Under the pieces are notes generated by a model. The model did not search any database. It worked only from the letters and a program-made list of their open reading frames with translations, and had not been told where the DNA came from. A stretch of 64,000 nucleotides of DNA from assembly GCA_035771165.1 (NCBI GenBank), contig JAWNZC010000028.1, forward strand, positions 390,066-454,065, in the 5' to 3' direction. Position 1 is the first letter of the stretch. The number at the start of each line of letters is the position of its first letter. A program made the position numbers and the translations under genes. Source of the stretch: Paragorgia papillata (Eukaryota > Cnidaria > Anthozoa > Scleralcyonacea > Coralliidae). Of the stretch, positions 53,816 through 64,000 are shown piece after piece.

Positions 53816-54385
53816 GTATATATATATATATTATATAATTTGAAGAGTAGCTTTATGTAATCTTCAATTCACAACGTTTCGGGGTCTACCCCCTTCTTCA
53901 GGTCAATTATACAAGAGAAGTGAAGCCACCTATATGGCCGATAGTTTAAAATATGAGCGGCCGATATTTATGGTCATTTACAATGGCGAGCCGAAGGCGA
54001 GCCATTGTAGATGCCCATAAAGATCGGACGCGAATATTTTTACTTACTTATCAAATTCTAAGTGTAAATGATGAACACTTTGTTTAAGAGTCGTAGGAAA
54101 GGTTAAATAAGATCATTTACAGTCAGAAAAAGTTCAACTTGAGGCACTAGTGCCTATTAACTTTGATAAAACCTTGATGTTTTATTAATCAATGTTTTAT
54201 CCGTAGATAAAGATACTGATTAAACATTCATTTATTTTGAATTTTCTTCATGAATTTTTAATGAATTTGATAAATATATATAAAATTTCAAGAGGAGCTT
54301 TATTTAATCTTCAATTCACAACGTTTCGGGGTCTAGCCCCTTCTTCAGGTCAATATACAAGAGAAGTGAAGCCACCTATCGCCTT
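53816..54385. repeat. Paired copies of a CGTTTCGGGGTCTA repeat
   Basis: Two copies (53,820-53,945 and 54,268-54,385) share TTCAATTCACAACGTTTCGG, CCCTTCTTCAGGTCAAT and GAGAAGTGAAGCCACCTAT after a (TA)n run. The complement has CTGAAGA, a GGGG/CCCC stem and GAAAC, a one-base variant of a hammerhead core. A hairpin (ACAATGGCGAGCCGAAGGCG) lies between them at 53,960-54,030. The layout parallels the (TA)n-associated foldback at 18.3 kb. Confidence 0.65.
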
Positions 54386-54940
54386 GATGTATTTCTCTCT
54401 TCCCTTCCCCCTCCTAATTCAATCATTTCAATTAGTTATATACAACTATTATAAAGCATCCTTAGTAACTTATAACCCTGGTAACCCGCGTACCTTTCAG
54501 ACGATCTACCTGAAGTGTAACTGTGCACAACCGCTTACTCCTCCTATTACTTGCTGTATGTCATTTTTATAATTTTTATGATTTTTTCATTTGTTATTTG
54601 TACTTGGGCCCGCAGTAATTGGCTTCGGCTGTTGCGGTGACCCTGCCAAGTATTATTTTGCCACTGTAATAATTTCATTTTAGTTATGTTGTCTCTTATT
54701 GGCGAATCTAATAAGATAAAATAAACTACCGGCGCCAATAGCCTCTTCCGCAGGCAACTCTCTGCCTCTGGTCTCTCTCGCGCGCGGGGGCTTGAGCCTG
54801 CGGTTTCTGATTTGAGATGCCTGCGGAGGAGGCTGCGGCGCCAAGAAGGTGGGCGCGAATCGCCTGAAACTGTTGTAATTACCGAGAAGGCGGTAACTAA
54901 GTCAGTTAATTAAATAAACGCCTCGGGTCTCGGTAATTAA

Positions 54941-55048
54941 CGCTACGTCCACACGTATACGTTTTCGTAGCGTAGAAAACAATGGTCTATATACTTACCT
55001 GAAACAATATGAAAACGCTACGAAAACGTATATGTGTGAACGTAGCCT
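54941..55048. mobile_element. 108-bp MITE
   Basis: CGCTACGTCCACACGTATAC at the left is matched by the inverse of GGCTACGTTCACACATATAC at the right. Both halves also contain CGTTTTCGTAGCG. It is a near-complete hairpin. Confidence 0.7.
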
Positions 55049-55101
55049 TACTCTTATTTATTTAATATAGTTGAGATCGAGTCAGTTTTCTTTGTTCTTT
55101 C

Positions 55102-55620
55102 TACAGTGTGTATCAAAAAAACCTGAACCCTTAGAAAACAACCTATTGTAGTAGTTTGAAAGCCCTAAGCACTTCGCTGAACCCACAGATGCGTAAAAAA
55201 CACGGTCTTATACACCTGGGAAATTAAGATAACTTGAAGTGTATGCATGGTGAAAGTATTTAAAAGCTTTTTCGCTTCCTGTTTAACTTATGTGCTGATT
55301 AATTTATAACGTAGCGCTTTAGGGCTTTCAAACTACTACAATAGGTTGTTTTCTAAGGGGCTGATTACATGAGCCGGGCTAGCCCGGATAACTGGGCTGA
55401 CTCGTGTCACGAAATTCTTTTCCTCGGCCACAAAAGGAGATTCTAATCAACGTTAGGGTTCGTTTACATCTAAACTAAACCAATTCTCCTTTGTAAATTT
55501 AGTTTATGTGAGTTCAAAACCACAGTGAGTTCCTAATCAATCGCGTGAGCCCGGTTAACTGGGCTAGCCCGGCTCATGTAAACAGACCCTAAGGGTTCAG
55601 GTTTTTTTATACACACTGTA
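55102..55620. mobile_element. Tc1/mariner-like MITE containing a nested MITE
   Basis: The ends TACAGTGTGTAT and ATACACACTGTA give TA-flanked CAGTGTGTAT termini. It is the same family as 4026-8352 and 56,861-57,186. The right part is interrupted at 55,359-55,589 by a second element with ends CATGAGCCGGGCTAGCCCGG and inverse; the host sequence resumes at AAGGGTTCAGG. Confidence 0.8.
55360..55589. mobile_element. Nested MITE with ATGAGCCGGGCTAG ends
   Basis: The left GGCTGATTACATGAGCCGGG is matched by the inverse near GGCTCATGTAAACAGACCC. The interior repeats AACTGGGCT in both orientations. It sits within the older MITE at a point uninterrupted in the 57-kb copy. Confidence 0.75.
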
Positions 55621-56083
55621 GAGCTGTATCTACGATATACCCCAAGGGAACCAATAATTAAAAATTTAAGGCGCTGTATATAGATATTGCCCTGGTCAAC
55701 AGGACAATATCTAGATATTGCCCTTTAGTTATAACTCCAATTGTCAATATATACGTACACTAAAGACAAGTAGCAATAACCAATGTAACTTAGAGTTATT
55801 CAGACTGTTAATATAGATTTACTGTATAAAGACATGTTAAGATACACAATGATCAAAATATACAATTTAAAAGATATACTCACATTGATTAATCTACGTA
55901 TATAATAAAGACAAGTTAAGACACAATGATTTTAATATAGAAGTCAAAGGTACTCACAATAATAAATATACGTGCACTTTTCCACTAAATGCTGCTAGCG
56001 TAGAATAAGTTTCTTTTTCCTTTTGCGTAGCTTGCTGTATTGAACCAAGATTACTGTCCGTCGTCGACCAGTACTTATGTCAA

Positions 56084-56341
56084 ATGTCATTTGGTGCAGC
56101 CTGCGGGTTCTATTATATTTTTACATTTGTTGTTTTAAACAAAGACCTGTTTTTGGCGTCAGTTAGCTTCCTATCCAGTAATATTACGATGTATAAACAA
56201 CTTTATTATAATTATTTGACTAAAGGAGTTATATGTGCTCCACATGTGACGCCACCGATGTTGTCAACGGTAACAGCTAGCACCCGAGTACAAAAGTCTA
56301 AGAAAAGCTATCGGTGGAAAAACACTACCATTTGTAAATGA
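56084..56341 (+). other. Short open frame, unsupported
   Basis: An 85-codon frame 2.3 kb upstream of gene T. It has a hydrophobic start (FGAACGFYYIFTFVVLNK) but no recognisable domain and no flanking exons. Probably chance in AT-rich DNA. Confidence 0.12.
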
Positions 56342-56860
56342 TGTGAAGGTAAAATTATAATATAGGTGATGCAACTGATTTTTAGTCAAGAAGGAAAATG
56401 TATCTAGTTTTACACAAATAAAAGTGAAATGAAAATTGTAAAAAAAGAAACTTGTTCGTCATATACCTGTAAGTAAAACTTACCAAGAAACTTATCAAGA
56501 AAAACTTGATCGTGAGTAAAACTGCAAAATGTGGGACAGCTGATAGTTTTTTTTTTTTTGTCAAAACATCATATTGTCACCATAGCGACCATGCATGTTA
56601 GAAAAATGCCCATTGGGATATTGTCAATTGTTCAAATTGTCTTTCGATAAAATGTTCGGCGGCAAAATGTCTGCCAACAGTTGTTCTTACAATACATGTT
56701 GACTATGCTTTTATTTGACATCTTGACAATGTTTACTGATTGTGAACTATAATGATCATGTTTATTAGGTATCCCACGGATACACTAGAAGATTTTGAGT
56801 TAATGCATGGACATAGAACATTAATTAGCTAAAGTGGTAGGTGTCATCAGTGAATTCTAT

Positions 56861-57186
56861 AGTGTGTATAAGAAAAAAACCCGGACCCTTAGAAAATGAA
56901 TTAGTACTGTTCAAACAACCTATTGCAGTAGTTTGAAAGCCCTAAACACCTCTGAGCCTACGGATGCATAAAAACACAGTCTTATACACCTGGGAAATTA
57001 AGATAACTTGAAGTGTATGCCATGGTGCATGGTGAAAGTATTTAAAAGCTTTTTCTCTTCCTGTTTAACTTATGTGCTGATTAATTTATAACGCAGCGCT
57101 TTTAGGGCATTCAAACTACTACAATAGGTTGTTTTAAAAGAATACTAATTAAATTTCTAAGGGTTCCGTTTTTTTTATACACACTG
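56861..57186. mobile_element. Nearly intact Tc1/mariner-like MITE
   Basis: The reference copy of this family: left TAGTGTGTATAAGAAAAAAA and right inverse ending ATACACACTG, with TA outside. The subterminal word TAGTTTGAAAGCCCTAAACA also recurs as an inverse near the right end (GGGCATTCAAACTACTACAA). It is 326 bp and non-coding. Confidence 0.8.
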
Positions 57187-57516
57187 TATATACCTTGGAA
57201 AGCTGACTATACAATCAAACAGTAAGGCAAAAGCGGACATGAGCCATTTTTTGGACGTCAGTTCTACCCTCACAAGTCCCACCCTACGGCCATATACAGA
57301 AAATTTTGTTTACGAAAAGTCAAGAACCACCCCAAAAACAGTCGAATTTCTATTTTTACAACAGGATACGGAAACGAACAAGTGCTTCACAAGGAATGAA
57401 ATAAAGCCTATATCTTACCAACTACATTAAGGTGGCTCCCTAGGGCTTTTATATGATACATAACTATGTTTGACTAAAATACTTTTGGAAGCCCAGTTCC
57501 CTTCTTCTGTGACTTA

Positions 57517-57677
57517 GGGCGCTTTCCAATTGACAAGGTTAGACTGGTCAGTCCGGCCAGAATGGACTTGCTTTTGATTAGGACCAAATTTTCCAGTCAG
57601 ACCATCCCAGGCCTCAAACGAATCGTGTTCCATTTAACTGGACTGACCGGTCTAACCGTGTAAATGGAAAGCCCCCT
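57517..57677. mobile_element. 161-bp MITE with GGGCGCTTTCCAATT ends
   Basis: The left end is matched by the inverse near AAATGGAAAGCCCCC. The next words TTAGACTGGTCAGTCCGG and CTGGACTGACCGGTCTAAC are also inverted. Hairpin-type MITE. Confidence 0.7.
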
Positions 57678-59049
57678 TATGTTCATGAAACTTTTCAGTA
57701 AGATGCCTCGCAATTAATTTCGCGCCGTTAGTTACCTTATGAAGATCGTTGCTATGGCGAAAACGAGTCCAAAAAAATAAATAATTTTTTTTGTATTTTT
57801 CATCTTTTTTCTGCCATTTCTCGAGTTTTTTTTGGTGAAATGTTTTCAAAACTTCGCAGTCTTATGGGAATTGCTTCGAGAAACGCTTTACTGAAAAATA
57901 AATGTGGGACTGTTCGGATGGTTTTGTAAATATTACCAAATTTAATGTTTTTTAAACATTGAGCAAAATTCGTTGCATATAATTTTTTAAAAGAGAATCA
58001 CAAAGGAAAGAGCTTCCTCTTGAACTGTCCAAACTATTAAAAAATTTCACCAAAGGAATCGCTAAAAATTTGCGTTAATTCTTGGGCTTTTTTACGGGCG
58101 CTGACGTCATAATATTTCACGATGATCAGGAATTTTCCCCCCAAATTCGCAACCAGCTCGCGCCCGACGGTCAGAAAACCCTCTGCTCAACCTCCACAGG
58201 CCCTATTGGCATCATGGACAGGTCATGTCTTGTTGAGAAGGGCCTGCCAAGATCCTTGTAAACAAAAATAGGTGACTGATTCCATTAGTGCACAAGCCGA
58301 GACTAAAGGGCCCCTAGAGGCGATAGTTTTTTGAAACTCGGGCCTGCAAGTTTACGGCCGCTGTTCGACAAACGTACGTTCCAAGATTTCTGTATTAAAA
58401 CCACTGTGGACCTCACCCAGGAAATTCGGTCCTAAACTTTCTTACAGATCATGACAAAATTGAAGAAAACCAATATTGTTTTAGAAATGTACCGAGCTTC
58501 TGCCAATAAATATTTTTTAGCGACAAAAAGGAATTTTGGAAGGGGGGAAATATCTGCCGAACAAAAATGCAAATTCGACTGGTCAGGAAAGAAGTAACGA
58601 GGTTTTTTCGTATTGTATTTTGGTTTATTTAGCTATCGAAGAACTTGTCCGAACTGTACCAAGAGTTAATTGAGATTTAATTTTGTTGAATTGTAGGCTA
58701 TAGTGATTTAGCGTAATTCAAAGTTTCAGTTCTTGTTGTGGAAACACGAAAAAGTAAAAACTCAAAGAGTCTCAGGGTAGTACAAAAGTGTATTTATCGT
58801 TGATTATATCCGGCCGAGTGAAACGTTGACAAAGTTCAAACCGTAATTGCTTTCTTTTACTTCAAAACAATTCCCCTTGGTATCCAGCATTTTAAAGCAT
58901 AGGATTCGTATAGTCATAAAAGTTTTCAATGGCCTTCAAAATCTTCGTAATTATATCCAGTGCTATTAAACGAATTGTAGTTAATTATGCACATTTATTC
59001 CGTGCCAAGTTTTTGCCCAAAGTTTTTTACAGGATCAAGTACAGGCCCT

Positions 59050-59185
59050 AAATTCGGCTTGTGTGACCTGTCCATGATGCATATAAGGGTGCCTATGAGA
59101 GGAGGCAGCCACTAAAATCCCTGCCTCCTCCACAGGCCCTCATTGCATCATGGGACAGGTCACACACGCCGAATTTTAGGCGCCT
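59050..59185. repeat. Hairpin of about 136 bp
   Basis: GTGTGACCTGTCCATGATGC and GAGAGGAGGCAG on the left pair with CTGCCTCCTCCACAGGCCCT and GCATCATGGGACAGGTCACA on the right. A related unpaired copy (CCTCCACAGGCCCT, CATCATGGACAGGTCATG) is at 58,190-58,232. Confidence 0.7.
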
Positions 59186-59272
59186 GCAGGAAACCTGTAT
59201 AGCTTTGCGAAAAATGCAACTAGCGCTGTTGAGTATAAAAAGCAAATCAAATTCAAATTTATACTTACAGTA

Positions 59273-59392
59273 TAATAGCAAAACGAGTGTACAGCCGATT
59301 GGACAGTGGTTTACAATATTTGAAAAGTAATCAAACTTGTTTTGTTTTGAGAAAATTTTGAGAGCGCATACTCCGCTGTTGCGCCGCGACAT
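59273..59392 (-). other. Possible first exon of a minus-strand gene
   Basis: ATG at 59,390-59,392 opens about 40 codons (MSRRNSGVCALKIFSKQN, then a hydrophobic CPIGCTLVLLLY) and stops at a consensus-like donor, TACT followed by gtaagt, at about 59,272. No continuing exon with recognisable content was found downstream. It lies in the loop of the large inverted repeat, so it may be chance. Confidence 0.2.
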
Positions 59393-60706
59393 CTTTTTTT
59401 AGAACAACAGTTTCAATCAAATCAAAACTCAACTAGCTGTTCTACAAAAAGTGAGTGCGGTAGCAATGGGTTTGGTTTTTTTTTGGTTATTTTTTAAGAT
59501 ACAAGGCATTCTTTTGACACCACAGTTAAAAAGCGTGGATACCATATGAGGGAATCGTAGTCGATTTACTCAGAACTGAAAAAACAAATCGTATAGCGAC
59601 CGCACACACTTTTGAAGCGTCCTATTGTCTCCGATACATTGTGAATAATTTGAAAAATATCGGCCAAAACCCTTGTTCAACAAACGGCGTCTTTGAATAC
59701 GGCAGTATTTAGCTTAAATTTAAAGACAGAAGAAACAATCGGGAAAACAGAGCTGCTTGCAATTTTCATCGCTTAATATCTTAATGAATTTTGTAAAATA
59801 AACACTATTCAAAAAACCCAGCTAATTAACGCAACAAAAATTCTTTTTAGTATTTTTAAATTTCATTCTATGGTGGTAACCGTAACTTTAACTAAAAAAA
59901 AATAACCATTGATTAATAGAGCCAAGAGCTATATCCCGAAGATTTTGAAGGCCATTTTTTCATTGAAGACTTATGATATACGAATCCTAGCTATTTAAAA
60001 TGAAGGAATTGCGTTGAAAAAAGCCATTACGGTTGAACTTAGTCAACATTCGGCCGGAATAATCAACGAAAATGCACTTTAGTCCCTACCCAGAGACACT
60101 TTGGTTTGTACTTTTTCGGTTTCCACAACAACTAAAACTTAAATAACGTTATCACAGATAGAGTGTGCCTACAATATAACAAAATTAAATCTCATTAACT
60201 CTTGGTCAGTTGACCAGTCTTCCATAGCTAAATAAACGAAAAAGCACGTAATTCTGTGATGAGTATGCAATAAAACTATAATTAATTATATACAGTAGAT
60301 TTTTCATAATTTTCCAGGTTTACAACATTCAACTAAAGAAACAGCCACAACTAATGTCAATAATCACACACCAAATAAACCATAGAAGAAGCACTTATTC
60401 AAATCAAACAATGCAAGTGTAACGGTAATTAAACGGTTTAACAAACTTTAATTTAATTTCAGATAAATAGTCACAGTTATTACTTTTGGTGGTGAGGTAT
60501 GTACTGTACAATGAATGCAATGGTGACATACTCATACGTGTACCATCTTAAACCACATTTCCTTATTAACCAGCACAAACCAACAAAAAATTGTGTGGTT
60601 GAAATGAAATGAAATAACAACAATGTGTCATGTGAAACTGTTCCTTTTTGTGTCTTTAAAAAGTTTCATTTTCTCATGAATTTAACACTCTTTTTCTTTA
60701 AATTAA

Positions 60707-60808
60707 GAACTGGAAAGGGAAGAAAAATCCAGAGTCAGAACATACACTGGCATTACAGAACGTGGTGGACAATTTGATATGCCACTACTAATTTTCCAAG
60801 CTAAAGAG
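60707..60808 (+). other. Possible internal exon, plus strand
   Basis: A pyrimidine-rich tract ending TTAAATTAAG is followed by about 102 open bases encoding REEKSRVRTYTGITERGG and FDMPLLIFQAK, closed by GTAAGT. The acceptor, coding-like content and strong donor together look like a real exon, but I cannot name the protein or connect it to neighbours. It could belong to a gene extending beyond the window. Confidence 0.35.
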
Positions 60809-61510
60809 TAAGTTTTTAGTTAGTTATAGTTACCAGTCCTCGTAATTCAAACTGTTTTTTGCCTCTGCAAACACTAATTGCCGGAGTCTTTTCGATAATT
60901 TGTAATAAGTCTTTCTGACGAGGAACATAATGAAATCACTGTAAGATAGCTTCGCGTGCAAGCACGTCGGCGTTTGTAAAAGACCTGTTTATCACACGAC
61001 TGCACTATGATAACAAGTAAATGCATACGAAACTGAATTAAAGTGCAATCGCTGGAAGTAGATTCTTTTTGACAAATTTCTCACAGTATGGACTTTGTGT
61101 TTTGACGTGTAATAATTTAAGTTTTACAATGGAAGTTTTAAGTTTACAATGGAAGAACAATTTTGCAAAGCACCTGTTTTCTATATGGACGAAAATGGAA
61201 GTCAAATAATTTAATTTTTTAAGCAACTTTAAAGGATTGTATAATAATAACCTAATAACACACAATGGAAGTGAGCGCGAACGAGACTCGAGGGACCCAT
61301 GAGAGGCGCTCCCCCGTAGAAATTAAAAATACATAAAAATATGAAATCAAATAGACTATAGCTATAACCAGACTACATAAACACCAAAACGCAGACCACC
61401 ATAACGCGCACATAACCTCGTAGAATAACATAGCAACAAGAACAATATAACTGAATAGAGAAATTCAAAAAATGAACCAAGGCTTGGTTGCCGCCGCAAT
61501 GTGACGTAAC

Positions 61511-61801
61511 ATGGGGATAGTAGTCGGTGCATTAAAAAAACTGCCACTTGATGCAGAGACAGGAACCGGTTACGTTGTATATAGAGACCTATGTACAGGA
61601 CGAGTGAATGTCAAAAGTAGAAGTTCAATAAATATGAAATATGTAACATATAAAAATGATTTGAATGTGGCTACGACTACAGAGACTATTAGGTGCTGCT
61701 ATTTTACAAACAAAATTCCAGAGGGTGGACAAATTCGGTTAAAAGTAATGATGCTTGATAAAGTACTTTGTTTTACAGGCCGGACAACTTTAATGAAGTA
61801 A
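61511..61801 (+). other. Unidentified 96-codon open frame
   Basis: A plus-strand frame from ATG to TAA with protein-like composition (YVVYRDLCTGRVNVKSRSS, TETIRCCYFTNKIPEGG). No domain is recognised and no splice sites clearly flank it. About 700 bases downstream of the possible exon at 60.7 kb, so the two could belong to one gene. Confidence 0.25.
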
Positions 61802-62384
61802 GATGAGGGTTTTTACCAATGCGGGTACTACTAAGACTAAACAAACGAAACAAAGTTAGAACACATTTCAGATCCAGAAAGTCGATACATAAGCTTTTAT
61901 AGAAAAAAGTTTAAATCCATAATTCCCCTGTAGTAAGACAAGGGTAATAAGTTAAAGAGCCAATAGCCGCTCCCTTGTATGTCAAGCCCCCGATCTTGGA
62001 GTTGTAGGATCCATTAAGATTACGAAATACAAAAAATAAAATTTATTTATGTTATAGTCGTTATAAAAACGTGATGTTACGATACGAGAACGAACACGAT
62101 TTCTATTTTTGGGAAAGGTATAACACTGTCAATGACGGAGTGGAATATGTCCTTCGGACATTTTCTTTTGCAGAATGAAACCAGAAAAAATCATAACTTG
62201 CCTACTGCAATTGCCTACGTCACTATCCCGTGAGTGCCGAGGCAAAAGTGAGGACTGGCTATGAACACACATTGAAACTCACATACCGGTAGCCCTGTCA
62301 ACAAACATGCAATGCTGCAGTTGTTCGAAAAACAATTTACATACTAACATCAGTCTTTGTATAATAGATAGGATAGATATATAG
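61802..62384. other. No feature recognised
   Basis: AT-rich sequence without a long open frame, repeat array or inverted repeat that I can see. Confidence 0.45.
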
Positions 62385-63250
62385 AAAAACTTTATTTAAC
62401 CAGGCTAACCCCATCAACCGAAGCTGATTTCGCACATGGGGCGTGTATAAAAGAGAATTACAGAAGTATAAGAACTTTAGAAAAATTATTTACAAAATAT
62501 ATAGAAATAGTTATTAAATAATAAATAGGTAAAGTATAGTACTTGAGGTACATAGTCTGCTTGCAGCCTCGAAACAGGTGCCGCAACCCCTGCATCTACC
62601 ATGGGAAGCCGGTATGCGCACACCTGCCGAGATACTCGCACGCATGGCTAATTGGTATAGTAAGCAACAAAAACAATCTATTTACAATTTTTTTAATATT
62701 TGAGTTTTAAAATATGTGAGCAGCAATTTATACTTTTGGAAACATGATAGAGATTTGCTCGACTCCCAAATTTCGCGATTGGAATAGAGTTTCCAGTAGC
62801 TTATTGCACCATCATACATAAAACTCTTTTATCATATTATTTTGAGAGTGTCGATGTTTTCTCGGTAGAACAATAGACCACTTGAGAAGAAACTCCGAAG
62901 CTTATAATTTGTTTATATTATACTTATAGGTGAAGAGGTATTGTGATAGACTCAGGGCCTATTTTATTTAAAGTTTTGTACATCTTACATGCTTTTGCCT
63001 TTTTTCTTATCATATCAAGTGGGCTCCCAGCCTAATGGCATATAAAAGCAATAGCAAGTGATCTACATCATTGCTCAAATTTGAAATAATTCGAGCAGCT
63101 CTGTTTCGGAGTTTGTTGTAAAGTCGTTTAGATTGAGTTTTCACCAAATACATCCGCAAACTTCAGAACAAAAATCGAAGTAGGGACGTATTAAGGCATT
63201 GTACATAAGAGATAAGCATATCATAATAATTGTGTTACAAAAGCTTGTAA
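62385..63250 (-). pseudogene. Decayed LINE 3' end
   Basis: On the minus strand, around 63,215-63,150, is MYNALIRPYFDFCSEVCG, the conserved YxxLIxPxxDYC block of non-LTR reverse transcriptases. After frameshifts come LRNRAARIIS, then KACKMYKTLNKIGPESI, also diagnostic. The 3' end near 62,385 has the stretch AACCCCATCAACCGAAGC close to an AT-rich tail. Several stops and frame changes show it is dead. A different subfamily from the 44-kb copy. Confidence 0.7.
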
Positions 63251-64000
63251 CAATGTCTCTATAATCAATGAAGGCAATTGTGCACATGCATTCTCACTGA
63301 TGACAGCTGGATTACAACTATATTGTAACCATGCGTCACATTTCACATATGCTTTTTACCTTTCAATGTTGTCAGAAGACAAACACCAGTGGAAATCTTG
63401 CAACCACAATTCTGCTAGGACCAGTCAAGAATCTACGTTTGGTTAAACAATTAAAAGTCTATCCGCTGCCTGAAAAGAAAAAAAGTTAAACGCAAAAATT
63501 GTAATCATTTGGATATTCTCCTGCTTTCTCCTCGACGATTGTCAAGTAGTTTTGAGTAACAGAAATAGAATAAAAATATGACTATGGATCTTGTGTTTCG
63601 GAGCCTGACTTCAAATTATGAGGCACAAATGCCCGTGTTTTATATTCTTGGAATGGGGATAATACCAAATGAAGAACTTGAAAAGTGATGGAGCAAACTT
63701 GCTGATGTAGGAGATCACAATAACATTCCCTATTATAAGATGATATTAGTCAACAGTGTATACAGAAAGGACAACATATAATGGCAATCCATATCTGTTT
63801 TGCCTATATAAACTGTACATATCTATAATAATAAAAATAATGTTGCATCATACGCATGCTCCATGGCTGTGATTAGTACAGGTATTACCTTATTAATACT
63901 ATATCAGAGCTATGCAAACACGGTTGTGGATGTCATGGAGTTGGGACCTCACCTACATACGGCTCAGAGTTCATGTAAACATCCAAAGTTCTCCCAAACT
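63251..64000. other. Window end, no feature recognised
   Basis: AT-rich sequence. I see no open frame above chance length and no repeat structure. Confidence 0.4.

Larger units (their letters stand above)
58605..60250. repeat. Large inverted repeat, arms about 330-390 bp
   Basis: The left arm (about 58,605-58,990) and right arm (about 59,930-60,250) are diverged inverses: GAGTTAATTGAGATTTAATTT against the complement of GAGTTAATGAGATTTAATTT, plus shared GGAAACACGAAAAAGTA-like, TAGGATTCGTAT and GGCCTTCAAAATCTTCG words. The loop of about 0.94 kb contains a second hairpin at 59,050-59,185. It may be a decayed long-inverted-repeat transposon; no transposase is visible. Confidence 0.6.

Noticed and set aside
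57652..57849. 65-codon minus frame rich in Lys
   Set aside because: It begins in A-rich DNA and overlaps a MITE end; no exon signals.

Overview
The window is animal nuclear DNA, most likely from an anthozoan cnidarian (sea anemone, coral or octocoral). It is AT-rich, intron-rich and packed with small transposons. Its two recognisable genes encode secreted or membrane multidomain proteins of types common in anthozoans: a fibrinogen-like protein ending in a D8C domain, and a PAN/EGF/TLDc protein. There are no bacterial operons, CRISPR arrays or intact rRNA/tRNA genes. The host group is inferred from domain architecture and repeat types; no marker gene fixes the species.

Layout. About 0.7-14.6 kb is a transposon graveyard. 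It holds a long-inverted-repeat element (0.74-3.08 kb) with two nested MITEs and an ORF remnant, a Tc1/mariner-like MITE split by about 3.9 kb of later insertions, a 25-bp minisatellite in several arrays, and a diverged duplication of the 4.7-7.6 kb block at 8.4-14.6 kb. On the minus strand, 16,245-28,644 holds gene F (at least 11 exons: signal peptide, fibrinogen-like region, a collagen-trimerisation-like exon, D8C). Its introns contain a tRNA-derived SINE, foldback elements with hammerhead-ribozyme-like cores, a 5S-rRNA-derived SINE and a TTAA-flanked palindrome. From 28.6 to 32.7 kb lie a LINE fragment and a three-copy direct repeat.

Also on the minus strand, 32,774-53,736 holds gene T. 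Splice sites and phases can be followed through 13 exons to give a predicted 653-residue protein: N-terminal region, transmembrane segment, glycosylation-site-rich linker, PAN/apple domain, degenerate EGF, three near-identical calcium-binding EGF exons, and TLDc. One exon carries a stop codon that overlaps a strong 5' splice site, and the next exon carries an in-frame ATG with a signal-peptide-like start. The locus could therefore yield membrane-bound, truncated or secreted products. Its introns hold a dead LINE, hAT-like MITEs, a roughly 1.8-kb GTG-rich tract and an AGGATAGG-type minisatellite.

From 53.7 to 64 kb there is no confident gene: MITEs (including one nested in another), a large inverted repeat (58.6-60.25 kb), weak exon candidates at 59.3, 60.7 and 61.5 kb, and a decayed LINE 3' end (62.4-63.25 kb).

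Both genes probably supply extracellular matrix or cell-surface proteins. The most unusual signals are the hammerhead-like motifs in foldback repeats, the stop/donor overlap in gene T, the TTAA-specific MITE pair with a visible empty site, and the 25-bp hairpin minisatellite linked to SINE bodies. All calls come from reading the sequence; no database search was run.
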